Below, piece after piece: positions 35,061 to 42,593 of a stretch of DNA of 64,000 nt (the first letter of the stretch is position 1; every line of letters begins with the position of its first letter). A program made the position numbers and the translations under genes. The DNA comes from Pseudonocardia petroleophila. GTDB lineage: Bacteria; Actinomycetota; Actinomycetes; Mycobacteriales; Pseudonocardiaceae. The notes under the pieces were generated by a model that saw only the letters and a program-made list of their open reading frames with translations, made no database searches and had not been told where the DNA came from. Where the stretch lies: the NCBI RefSeq assembly GCF_014235185.1, contig NZ_CP060131.1, positions 4,099,501 to 4,163,500 on the forward strand, read 5' to 3'.

Positions 35061-36302
35061 ATGGCGACGAGCGAGCACGTGGTGTGGGCCCGGCTCCTGG
35101 CGCGCCTCGTCGACGCCGGGCACCTGCTCGTCGCCGACCAGCTCGCCGCGACCCTCGACGCCGAGATCGCCGAGCTGGGCCTCACCGCCGACCTGCTGGT
35201 CGTCGACGCGTCCCAGCTCGTCCTGACGTCCCTGCGCACCGTGGGCAACGAGCAGATCGACCTGGTGAACTCCCTCGGCGGGCGCGCCTACCAGCTCGGC
35301 GAGATCCTGGCCGGGACCGCCGACGACGGCACGCCCGTGCTGTGGGTGCCGGTGCTCGACGGCACCGACCGGATCGGCGTGATGCGGGTCGGGCTGGGGG
35401 ACCCTGCCGGCTGCGGGCACGTCGACGACGCCGAGCTGCGGGGCAGGCTGTGGATCGTCGCCAGCCTGATGGGTCACATCGTGGCGACGAAGACCGTCTA
35501 CAGCGACCGGCTGCGGCGCTGGCGCAGCAACGGCCCGATCTCCGCGCCGTCGGAGCTGCTCTGGCAGCTGCTCCCGCCGCGCACGTTCGCGACCGACCGC
35601 CTCGTCGTCTCGGCCGTGCTGGAGCCCCACGACCGGGTCGCGGGGGACGCGTTCGACTACAACGTCGACGGCGAGCTGGTCGACCTGGCCGTGTTCGACG
35701 CCGTCGGGCACGACCTGCAGGCCAGCATCACCACGGCCCTGGCCATCACCGCCGTCCGCAACGCGCGCCGCGCCGGGGTGGAGGACCTGGTCGCGATCGC
35801 CGCGCACGCCGACGGCCTCATCGGCGGCCGGCCCGGCCCGCCGCAGTTCGCGACGGCGATCCTGGCCCGGCTCGACGTCGGCACCGGGCAGCTGACGATC
35901 CTCAACGCCGGGCACCCGCCGCCGCTGCTCGTCCGCGGCGGCCGGGTCGTCAAGGAGCTCGGGCCGCCGCCGCGGACCCCGCTGGGGGTGCGGACCCCGG
36001 CCGGGACCGACCAGCCGGTGACGACCGAGCAGCTCGAACCGGGCGACCGGCTGCTGTTCTACAGCGACGGCGTCGTCGAGGCCCGTGACCGGCACGGCGC
36101 GTTCTTCGGCGAGGAGCGCCTCGTCGAGATGACCGAGCACGCGGCGGCGTCCGGCCTGTCGGCCCCGGAGACGCTGCGCCGCCTGGCCGCCGCGGTGCTG
36201 GAGCACCAGGGCGGGCTGCTGCAGGACGACGCCACCCTGCTGCTCGCGGAGTGGTCGGCCGACGCCTACCGGCGCATGTACCCCGGCGACGTCCTGCGCT
36301 GA
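35061..36302 (+). CDS. PP2C-type SpoIIE phosphatase with N-terminal sensor region
   Basis: 413 aa. Residues about 170-400 form a SpoIIE/RsbU phosphatase: RVAGDAFDYNVDGE, VFDAVGHDLQASITTALA, FATAILARLD, LNAGHPPPLL, LLFYSDGVVEARD, and LQDDATLLL supply the metal-binding acids and fold motifs. Residues 1-150 are an unassigned sensor-like domain (VLTSLRTVGNEQIDL, WIVASLMGHIVATKTVYSD). Such enzymes dephosphorylate anti-anti-sigma factors in SigB/SigF partner switching. This is notable next to a SigB/F-like promoter just upstream of divergent oleA. No transmembrane segment. Confidence 0.87.
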   Translation: MATSEHVVWARLLARLVDAGHLLVADQLAATLDAEIAELGLTADLLVVDASQLVLTSLRTVGNEQIDLVNSLGGRAYQLGEILAGTADDGTPVLWVPVLDGTDRIGVMRVGLGDPAGCGHVDDAELRGRLWIVASLMGHIVATKTVYSDRLRRWRSNGPISAPSELLWQLLPPRTFATDRLVVSAVLEPHDRVAGDAFDYNVDGELVDLAVFDAVGHDLQASITTALAITAVRNARRAGVEDLVAIAAHADGLIGGRPGPPQFATAILARLDVGTGQLTILNAGHPPPLLVRGGRVVKELGPPPRTPLGVRTPAGTDQPVTTEQLEPGDRLLFYSDGVVEARDRHGAFFGEERLVEMTEHAAASGLSAPETLRRLAAAVLEHQGGLLQDDATLLLAEWSADAYRRMYPGDVLR

Positions 36303-37271
36303 GGCCCGGGCCCGCCCGACGCGCGGAGCCTGCGGCGCAGCGCGTCGAGGTCGGTGCGGGCGCCGGTGGTCCGGGTGAGGAAGTCGACGAGCACCCGGGC
36401 GAAGCGCTGCGGGTCGTCGAGGTGGGGGAAGTGCCCCGCGCCCTCGAAGATCTCGAGCCGGCTGCGCGGGAGGGCCCGGTGCGCGTCGACGGTGTGGGCC
36501 ACCGGGATCACCGGGTCGCGCGACCCGGCGACGAGCAGCACCGGCGTGTCGGAGAGCAGGTCCAACCGCTCGGTGCCGGTCAGGCGCTGACCCGTCCAGG
36601 TCAGCGCGCCGCGCGCGGTCTGCAGGAAGGCGCTGCGCGCCCCGTCGTCGGCGAAGGACTCGAAGGCGCTGAACACCCCGTCCAGATCGGCCCCGGCCAG
36701 GCCCGGCACCGCGCGCGGTGCGCCGCACCAGCTCCACCACCCAGCGCGGGGTGGTCGCGGTCAGGACCGAGAGCGCGGCCGGGGCACCGGGCAGGGTGGC
36801 GGCGCGCAGGGCGATGCTGACGTTCGGGCCGAGCCCGCCGCTGGCGACGAGCGCGACGCGCTCCGTCAGCTCGGGGAACTGGTAGGCGAACTGCATCGCG
36901 ACACCACCGCCGAACGAGTGCCCGACGAGCGTGGCGCGCTCCGCCCCGATCGCGACCACCAGGTCCCGCAGACCCGCGGCGTAGGAGCCGAGGGAGTAGT
37001 CGCCGGTGCGGGGCTTGGCGGAGCGGCCGTGGCCGAGCAGGTCGGGCGCGACGACGTGGGCCCGGCGCCCGAGCGTCGGCAGGGCCCGGTCCCAGGTGGC
37101 GGAGCTGCTGGCGAGGCCGTGGAGCAGGACCACGACGGGCCCGCCGCTGTCGGCGCCGGCCTCGCGGTAGGCGACGTCCTGCCCGTGCAGGCGGATCGTC
37201 CGCTCGTGCACCGCCGCGGACCGGGCCGCGCGACGGGTGCGGGCGTGCGTGCTCGGCGTGATGACTGCCAC
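36266..37271 (-). pseudogene. Alpha/beta hydrolase, one frameshift
   Basis: Starts at GTG 37271 behind GGAGG. First frame has VVVLLHGLASSSATWDRAL, DLLGHGRSAKPRTGDYSLGS and nucleophile LVGHSFGGGVAMQ. At about 36712-36718 an extra G (GCGCGCGGTGCCG) shifts the frame. The rest, PVLLVAGSRDPVIPVAHTVD and GAGHFPHLDDPQRFARVL with the catalytic Asp and His, continues in another frame to 36266. One base removed gives a complete enzyme of about 335 aa, so this is either a recent pseudogene or a sequencing error. The 3' end overlaps the SpoIIE gene by 37 bases. Confidence 0.8.
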
Positions 37272-37601
37272 GGGTCCTCCGACGTGGTCCGCCGAGCACG
37301 GGAGGTGCTGCGTGGCCACGGATCGTCGAAGGTGCGACCGGGGTCCCGGGCCGACGGCGACCACGCTGGTCGCCCCGGACGGATACCCCGGGCGGCGGTG
37401 CCGCACACGATGACGCCACTCACGCGGCCGGCCCGTGTGGCGCACGTCATGGACGATCGGGGCGCGGATGCGGTCCCGGTCGTCTGGGCGGCCGCGGGAC
37501 GGGTACGCGGTCGGGGTGGTGCCGACCCGCACCGCGGTCCCCGACCGGGGGCCGCACCTCCGCACCCGCCGCCGCTCCGCCGACGGCCGGGAAGGACCCG
37601 C
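37272..37601. other. Intergenic region, no gene seen
   Basis: 330 bases between the leftward hydrolase and the rightward small-ORF chain. A GGGGTAT on the minus strand (about 37380-37386) resembles a SigB/F -10 box for the hydrolase but has a poor -35. Nothing else recognised. Confidence 0.45.
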
Positions 37602-37682
37602 ATGGCCGTCTCCGTGATCGACGATCCGCCCACCACGACCGGCACCGCCCGGTGCGTCGCCGACGGGGGGACCGCGCGATGA
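37602..37682 (+). CDS. Small ORF, 26 aa, coupled to next gene
   Basis: ATG 37602 with AAGGA six bases upstream; protein starts MAVSVIDDPP and ends at a TGA that overlaps the next ATG by ATGA. No known domain. It may be a leader peptide or a small protein. The coupling supports translation; length alone does not. Confidence 0.4.
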   Translation: MAVSVIDDPPTTTGTARCVADGGTAR

Positions 37683-37963
37683 GCCTGTGGAGCAGGATCA
37701 CCGGTTCCGGCAGGACCGACCCCGACGGTCGGGGCTCCGGCGAGGACGTGGCCGAGGACCCGGCACTGGCGTCGAACCGCGACACCGGCGGGGAGCACAC
37801 CGACCTGACCGGGGACCGTGGATCGGTCACCGGGACCGGCCGCACCGAGGAGTTCGTCGGGCGGATCGCGGGGGACGACCTCGGCTACGCCGGGGAGACC
37901 GGTGCCGAGCGGCGCGCCGAGGCCGCCGCCGACGACGACGGACACCCCGCCCCGCCGCGATGA
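37679..37963 (+). CDS. Small hypothetical protein, 94 aa
   Basis: Starts MSLWSRITGS and is hydrophilic and acidic, with a conserved-looking C-terminal segment FVGRIAGDDLGYAGETGAER, a type I have seen in small actinobacterial proteins but cannot name. ATG overlaps the upstream small ORF; its stop overlaps the next one (ATGA both sides). Function unknown. Confidence 0.55.
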   Translation: MSLWSRITGSGRTDPDGRGSGEDVAEDPALASNRDTGGEHTDLTGDRGSVTGTGRTEEFVGRIAGDDLGYAGETGAERRAEAAADDDGHPAPPR

Positions 37964-38016
37964 CCGGGTCGCCCACGCAGCGGAACGCTGCCGTCTGCGG
38001 GATCCTCCCGTCATGA
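37960..38016 (+). CDS. Micro-ORF, 18 aa, in ATGA chain
   Basis: MTGSPTQRNAAVCGILPS; ATGA overlaps at both ends with the 94-aa and 75-aa genes. No ribosome site independent of coupling. Could be a re-initiation bridge and not a functional peptide. Confidence 0.3.
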   Translation: MTGSPTQRNAAVCGILPS

Positions 38017-38240
38017 CGGACGGGCAGACGCTCGCCGGGGCGATCGCCGCGGCCCTGCGCCACGAGCTGACCGATCTGCACCCGGCGCTGGTGGACGGGG
38101 TCGCGCGCGTGGCCGCGCGGATCTCGGTGCAGAACCTGCCGCTCGTGCTGGGCAGCATGCCCGAGGACCTGATGCCGCAGACCCGGCCCGATCTCTCCGT
38201 CGTGCGGGAGACGGGTGTGCCGGAGACCGGACCGGGCTGA
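38013..38240 (+). CDS. Small hypothetical protein, 75 aa, helical
   Basis: MTDGQTLAGAIAAALRHELT onward is predicted all-helical (three amphipathic segments, HPALVDGVARVAARISVQNL, LPLVLGSM). It resembles the small three-helix dimerisation proteins common in actinobacteria, but I cannot assign it. End of the ATGA-coupled chain; a 15-bp tandem repeat follows its stop. Confidence 0.5.
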   Translation: MTDGQTLAGAIAAALRHELTDLHPALVDGVARVAARISVQNLPLVLGSMPEDLMPQTRPDLSVVRETGVPETGPG

Positions 38241-38242
38241 GG

Positions 38243-38515
38243 TCAGAGCGCCCGCCCGGCCCTGCAGAACCCGGCCCTGCGGAACCCGGCCCTGCGGAAC
38301 CCGGCCCGCCGCAGCTCGGCCACCCGGAGCACGACCAGGACGGACACGGCCGCGACCGGTGCCCACCGCGGCCGCGGCCGCGCGGTGGCCACGACGGCGC
38401 ACCCCACGGCGAGCGGCGCCGCGAGGGCGACGGGGTCGCGGCGGCCCTCCCGCACCCGCTGCAGCGCGGCCGTCGCGGCGTGGCCCCCGGTCGCGCGGAC
38501 CCCGCCCGACCTCAT
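38243..38515 (-). CDS. Hypothetical 90-aa frame, doubtful
   Basis: Contains two hydrophobic segments (PVALAAPLAVGCAVVATA, WAPVAAVSVLVVLRVAEL) and a C-terminal RRAGF repeat encoded by the 15-bp tandem repeat. No ribosome site and it overlaps the start of the decayed phosphatidyltransferase. It could be the tail of a lost membrane protein gene. Weak. Confidence 0.22.
   Translation of the reverse strand: MRSGGVRATGGHAATAALQRVREGRRDPVALAAPLAVGCAVVATARPRPRWAPVAAVSVLVVLRVAELRRAGFRRAGFRRAGFCRAGRAL
38260..38304. repeat. 15-bp tandem repeat, three copies
   Basis: Unit CCCTGCGGAACCCGG at 38260, 38275 and 38290; the first copy has one mismatch. Directly downstream of the small-ORF chain. Confidence 0.8.
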
Positions 38516-38988
38516 CTCGCTGGGCGCGGGGCCCTGCTCGTCGCGGCACTGGTGGTCCTCGCCGGAGTCCTCGACGGGCTCGACGGTGCGGTCGCGTGCG
38601 CGGCGGCCGGGCGCGCCCGCTCGGGGCCGTCGTCGACGCGATGGCCGACCGCGTCGGGGACCTGCTGCTCGCCGGGATCCTGCTGCTGCTCGGCGCCCCC
38701 GCGGCGTGGTGCGCGGCCGCGGTCGCCCTCGTCCTGCTGCACGAGTACCTGCGCAGCCGCGCCCAGGCCGCGGGGATGCCGGGCGTCGGCGCGGTGACCG
38801 TCGCCGAGCGCCCCACCCGCGTCGTGCTCGTCGCCGTCGCCGCCCTCGGCGCGGGCGCGCTGCCCGCGGGCACTCCGCTGACCGGCTGGGACTGGGCGGC
38901 GGTGTGCGCCGCCGGCTGGATCGTCGTCGGGACGGTCGGGTTCGCCCACCTGGTCCGCGCCGTCGTCCGCGACGTGCCCCGCCCCTGA
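38480..38988 (+). pseudogene. CDP-alcohol phosphatidyltransferase remnant
   Basis: One frame carries VVLAGVLDGLDGAVA, the first half of the family motif D-x2-D-G-x2-A-R. The second half, LGAVVDAMADRVGDLL (G-x3-D-x3-D), is in another frame from about 38615. Hydrophobic helices follow (LLLAGILLLLGAPAAWCAAAVALVLL; AVCAAGWIVVGTVGFAHLV). The N-terminal third seems missing or in yet another frame. Intact relatives are membrane enzymes of phospholipid head-group synthesis. Decayed, or the local sequence is error-prone. Confidence 0.6.
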
Positions 38989-39009
38989 CGGCTCGCCGGG
39001 CTCGGCAGG

Positions 39010-40371
39010 TCAGGTGGCCGCGATGAGCGCCTGCTGGACGACCTCGGTGAGCGCCGGGTGGATCCAGTACGGCCGGTCGACGAGCGTGCGGGCGGGGATG
39101 CCGAGGGTGACGGCGAGGACCAGGGGCTGGATGAGGGTGGGGGCCTGCGGGCCCATGACGTGCGCGCCGAGCACCGCGCCGGTGTCGGGGTCGGTGAGCA
39201 CCTTGCAGAACCCGGTGTCATCCTCCATCGCCCAGCCGTAGGCGGTGTCGCCGAACCGCGTGGTCCCGACCCGGTACGGCGTGCCGGCCTCGCGCAGCTC
39301 CTGCTCGGTGGCCCCGACCTGGGCGATCTGCGGGTCGGTGAACACCGCGGACGGGACGGTGTCGTGGTCGGCGGACCGCAGGTCGTCGGGGTGGAGCAGG
39401 TTGTGCCGCACGACGTCGGCCTCCCGGTTGGCGACGTGCTTGAGCGGGACCGGCGAGCAGACGTCGCCGAGCGCCCACACGCCCTCGGCGGTGGTGCGCT
39501 GGTGCTCGTCGACGAGCACGAGTCCCTTCTCGTCGACCTCGACGCCGCCCTCGGCGAGGTCCATGAGGTCGCCGTTGGGGATCCGGCCGACGGCGACGAG
39601 GAGGGTGTCGGCCTCGACGGTCGATCCGTCGTCCAGCGTCAGCCGCAGTGCCCCGGGCTCGCCCGACACCCCGGTCAGCTCCCGGCCCAGGTGCAGCTCG
39701 TAGCGCTTGCCGGCGAGCGCGGTGAACTCCGCGGCGACGGTCTCGTCCTGCGGGCCGAGCAGGGTCGGGCCCTGCTCGATGACGACGATCTCGGACCCGG
39801 CGGCCGCGAAGACGTGCGCGAGCTCGGCGGCGATGTAGCCGCCGCCCAGCACCGCGAGCCGGGCCGGGACCCGGTCCCGGCGCATGATCGTGTCGGAGGT
39901 CTCGTAGGGCAGCCCGGACTCGGCGACGGGCGGCGGGACCAGCGGCCTGCTGCCGGTGGCGAGGACGATCCGGTCGGCGGTGACCGTCGTGCCGTCGACG
40001 TCGAGGGTCCGCGGGCCGGTGAACCGGGCGTGGCCGGTGTGCACCGTGATCCACGAGGTGTCGCGGCGGCCGTCGCGGCCCTCCCGCGCGAGGGGGTCGA
40101 CCCGCCCGAGTACGCGGTCGCGGACATCGGTCCAGCGCATCCCGCCCAGGTCGGCGTCGACGCCGAACTCGCCGGAGCGCTCCACGGTGTCGACCACCTC
40201 GGCGGTGTAGGCGAGCATCTTCGTCGGGATGCACCCGACGTTGAGGCAGGTGCCGCCGAAGCGCTCCTCGCGCTCGACGATCGCGACGTCGAGGTCGGCG
40301 AAGGAGTCGTCGATCACGGTGTTGCCCGAGCCGGTGCCGACGACGACGAGCTGGTGGTGGACGGTCGTCAT
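39010..40371 (-). CDS. mtr: Mycothione reductase
   Basis: 453 aa flavoprotein disulfide reductase. Redox-active pair Cys42/Cys47 in GGTCLNVGCIPTKM, NADPH loop VLGGGYIAAELAHVFAAAG, FAD motif GVWALGDVCSP, and catalytic His438/Glu443 in HPALTE. The short N-terminus and residues such as YWIHPALTEVVQQAL match mycothione reductase and not lipoamide dehydrogenase or glutathione reductase. It reduces mycothiol disulfide with NADPH in the cytoplasm. Stand-alone gene, divergent from the VOC gene. Confidence 0.88.
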   Translation of the reverse strand: MTTVHHQLVVVGTGSGNTVIDDSFADLDVAIVEREERFGGTCLNVGCIPTKMLAYTAEVVDTVERSGEFGVDADLGGMRWTDVRDRVLGRVDPLAREGRDGRRDTSWITVHTGHARFTGPRTLDVDGTTVTADRIVLATGSRPLVPPPVAESGLPYETSDTIMRRDRVPARLAVLGGGYIAAELAHVFAAAGSEIVVIEQGPTLLGPQDETVAAEFTALAGKRYELHLGRELTGVSGEPGALRLTLDDGSTVEADTLLVAVGRIPNGDLMDLAEGGVEVDEKGLVLVDEHQRTTAEGVWALGDVCSPVPLKHVANREADVVRHNLLHPDDLRSADHDTVPSAVFTDPQIAQVGATEQELREAGTPYRVGTTRFGDTAYGWAMEDDTGFCKVLTDPDTGAVLGAHVMGPQAPTLIQPLVLAVTLGIPARTLVDRPYWIHPALTEVVQQALIAAT

Positions 40372-40793
40372 CGGGGCTCCTCGGGCGACGGCGGACGCCG
40401 TGATCGACGTCCGTGCCCGCTACCTACCCGCGGGGGGCCTCCCGCAACCCGTCCCCACGAGTTGCCGCCCCCGTGGCCCGACCCTACGGTGAGGGTCCGA
40501 GCGCGAGAGCTGCTCGGCTTTATGCCCCGGACCCGGTGTATCGCGTCGACCGCGACAGCCCGAGGTACCGGGGCTCTCTCGTGGGTGGGTGCGGCGGCCC
40601 GACGGGCGCCGCACGACCCGCGTTCCGGGGGTGGGTCCGGCGGCGACCCCTCGACCCACCGGCCGGCTGCGCCACCGGCCGGCTGCGCGCCCCCCGGAAC
40701 CCGGTGCGTCGGGCCTGTCGATCCCCGGCCCGGCGCGCCGACCCGGCGGGACCGCCCGTCCCCACCGCGACCACCGTCCCGACCGGAGGCCCG
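40372..40793. other. Divergent intergenic region with promoter element and long leader
   Basis: 422 bases between mycothione reductase and the VOC gene. Holds the 40511-40545 promoter-like element on the plus strand. After it there are about 250 bases that would be the VOC 5' leader, including GC-rich inverted repeats (GAGGTACCGGGGCTC; GGCGGCCCGACGGGCGCCG). No gene seen. Confidence 0.5.
40511..40545 (+). promoter_or_regulatory. Promoter-like element (copy of the oleA one)
   Basis: TGCTCGGCTTTATGCCCCGG then ACCCGGTGTATCGCG. GGCTTT (40516-40521) and GGTGTAT (40535-40541) with 13 bases between, against 14 in the oleA copy. Spacer ATGCCCCGGACC is identical. Suggests one alternative sigma factor or activator for both. 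Confidence 0.5.
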
Positions 40794-41195
40794 ATGACCG
40801 CGACCCTCGGCCCCGCAGCGGTCCGTCCCGCTCCCGCCCGGACCGCCCCGGCCGACCGGGACGCCCGCGTGCCGCGGGCGGGCGTGACGGACATGGCCCG
40901 CTCCCTGGACTTCTACCTCCGCCTGGGGTGCGACGTCGTGCGGGCGGCCGACGGGTGGGTCCTGCTGCGCTGCCACGCCGTCACGTTCGTGCTGGTCCAG
41001 GCCGGGCGGCGGGCGCCGTCCGCCGGGCCCGCGGCGGAGGACCCGTGGATCCGCCTCGGTGCCCGGGACGTGCGGGCACTGCGCCGCCGCCTGCTCGGCG
41101 AGGGCGTGCCCGTCCCGCCGGCGTGCACCCCGACCGGCCGGATCGTCGTCCGCGACCCCGACGGGCGGCCCGTCGCGGTCGAGCGGCTGCCCTGA
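40794..41195 (+). CDS. VOC (glyoxalase/bleomycin-resistance) family protein
   Basis: 133 aa, ATG 40794 behind GGAGG. VOC pattern: VTDMARSLDFYLRLGCDVV, VLLRCHAVTFVLVQ, DVRALRRRLLGEGVPVP, and IVVRDPDGRPVAVERL. The N-terminal 30 residues are a Pro/Ala-rich extension. Metal-dependent or binding-only role unknown. Driven by the promoter-like element shared with oleA, so possibly general stress-induced. Confidence 0.78.
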   Translation: MTATLGPAAVRPAPARTAPADRDARVPRAGVTDMARSLDFYLRLGCDVVRAADGWVLLRCHAVTFVLVQAGRRAPSAGPAAEDPWIRLGARDVRALRRRLLGEGVPVPPACTPTGRIVVRDPDGRPVAVERLP

Positions 41196-41219
41196 GGGCC
41201 GGGCCCGCGGGCCCGGCCC
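41196..41219. terminator. Perfect 24-bp palindromic hairpin
   Basis: GGGCCGGGCCC arms around GC, all 24 bases self-complementary, exactly filling the gap between convergent VOC and SDR genes. Likely bidirectional terminator. Confidence 0.65.
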
Positions 41220-41225
41220 GTGCGC

Positions 41226-42068
41226 TCAGCGGGCGCCCTGCCCCGCGTCGACGCGCAGGACGTGGCCGGTGATCTGGTCGGCGTTGTCGGAGGCGAGGAA
41301 CAGCACGGCGTCGGTGATGTTCTGCATCTCCGTGCGCCACTTGGGGCCCGGCATGTTGCCGGCGGCGGAGAACATCTCGTAGGCGTCGTCGGCGGTCATG
41401 CCGACCTCGCCGGCCAGCCCCAGCACCATCCCGGACCCCTGGCCCTCGCCGGGGCGGATCGTGGCCGGCGCGACGCAGTTGACGTTGATGTCGAACTCCG
41501 CGAGCTCGAACGCCCACGCCGAGGTCAGGCCCTGGATGGCGTGCTTGGCGGCGACGTAGTGCGAGAGCTGGGCGTGTCCCGACCCCGTCACGCCGGAGGA
41601 GATGTTGACGATCTTGCCGGAGCGCCGCTCGATCATGTTCGGCACCACGTACTTGGCCAGGTGCATGTGGCCCTTGACGATCGTGTCGAACACCGCGTCC
41701 AGCACGTGGGTGCGCATGCCCTGGATGGAGTCCAGCGCCGCGACGCCCGCGTTGCAGACGATCACGTCGATGCGGCCGTCGAAGAAGTCCAGCGCCTTCG
41801 CGACCGAGGACTCCACCTGGCTCTCGTCCCGGATGTCGCACGGCAGCGGGATGACGCGCCGGTCCAGCTCCTCGATGGCCGCGACGGTGGCGTCCAGCAT
41901 CGCGGCCGTGGCCAGCGGGTAGATGTCGGCGATGGGTTCGGTGATGTCGAGGGCGGCGATGTCGGCCCCGGCGTCGGCGAAGGCCATGGCGTGGCTGAAG
42001 CCCTGCCCCTTCGCCGCCCCGGTGATCAGGACGTTCTTGCCCTCGAGCCCGCGGAGTACGGCGGCCAT
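41226..42068 (-). CDS. Mycofactocin-coupled SDR-family oxidoreductase
   Basis: 280 aa. TGAAKGQGFSHAMAFADAGAD is the GQGxSHA variant of the SDR loop typical of mycofactocin-coupled enzymes, with the insert EPIADIYPLATAAMLDATVAAI. Active site YVAAKHAIQG at about 169-178. Located 1 bp after the CoxS-like stop and the last gene of the molybdenum-hydroxylase operon, it likely oxidises the alcohol generated there or upstream. Confidence 0.87.
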   Translation of the reverse strand: MAAVLRGLEGKNVLITGAAKGQGFSHAMAFADAGADIAALDITEPIADIYPLATAAMLDATVAAIEELDRRVIPLPCDIRDESQVESSVAKALDFFDGRIDVIVCNAGVAALDSIQGMRTHVLDAVFDTIVKGHMHLAKYVVPNMIERRSGKIVNISSGVTGSGHAQLSHYVAAKHAIQGLTSAWAFELAEFDINVNCVAPATIRPGEGQGSGMVLGLAGEVGMTADDAYEMFSAAGNMPGPKWRTEMQNITDAVLFLASDNADQITGHVLRVDAGQGAR

Positions 42069-42069
42069 G

Positions 42070-42588
42070 TCAGTGCTTCCCCTCGGCGTGTGCGGCGTGT
42101 GCGGTGGCGGCGGTGCCGGCCCCGCCGTGGGCGGCCGCCCAGCGGACGGAGTCGACGATCATGTCGTAGCCCGTGCAGCGGCAGAGGTTGCCCTCGATGC
42201 CCGTGCGGATGGCGTCGTCGTCGGGGTCGGGCTGCTCCAGCAGCAGCCCGGTGGCCGACAGGACCATCCCCGGCGTGCAGTACCCGCACTGCAGCCCGTG
42301 GCAGGCCTGGAAGCCCTGCTGCACCGGCGACATCTCGCCCTGCTCGTCGAGCCCCTCGATGGTGAGCACGTCGCCGCCGTCGGCGGCGACGGTGAGCACG
42401 GTGCAGGACTTGACCGTCCGCCCGTCCAGCAGCACGGTGCACGCCCCGCAGTTGGAGGTGTCGCAGCCGACGTGGGTGCCGGTCAGCGCGCGGGTCTCCC
42501 GCAGGTAGTGCACGAGGAGCTGGCGGGCCTCGACCTCGTCCTCGCCCGCGGTGCCGTTGACGGTGATCCGGACCTTGTGGTGGGACAT
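42070..42588 (-). CDS. (2Fe-2S)-binding small subunit of a CoxS/xanthine-dehydrogenase-type hydroxylase
   Basis: 172 aa. Plant-type [2Fe-2S] ligands Cys42, Cys47, Cys50, Cys62 (GCDTSNCGACTV) and the second all-helical cluster Cys101, Cys104, Cys136, Cys138 (CGYCTPGM, LCRCTGY). It passes electrons from the Mo centre of the neighbouring large subunit. It lies 5 bp after the large subunit. The usual FAD (medium) subunit is absent from this operon. Confidence 0.92.
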   Translation of the reverse strand: MSHHKVRITVNGTAGEDEVEARQLLVHYLRETRALTGTHVGCDTSNCGACTVLLDGRTVKSCTVLTVAADGGDVLTIEGLDEQGEMSPVQQGFQACHGLQCGYCTPGMVLSATGLLLEQPDPDDDAIRTGIEGNLCRCTGYDMIVDSVRWAAAHGGAGTAATAHAAHAEGKH

Positions 42589-42593
42589 GGGAC

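Noticed and set aside
37375-37420. SigB/F promoter for the frameshifted hydrolase
   Set aside because: A GGGGTAT is present but the -35 (GTGT) and 17-base spacing are poor; not convincing alone.
31245-37565. A single open frame of about 2100 codons on the minus strand
   Set aside because: It joins the real OleBC gene with antisense of OleA and of the SpoIIE gene and the first part of the frameshifted hydrolase. No ribosome site or domain continuity; the separate genes have clear starts.
39010-40371. Dihydrolipoamide dehydrogenase or glutathione reductase
   Set aside because: Motifs and the actinobacterial, mycothiol-type context fit mycothione reductase better; no 2-oxoacid dehydrogenase genes nearby.
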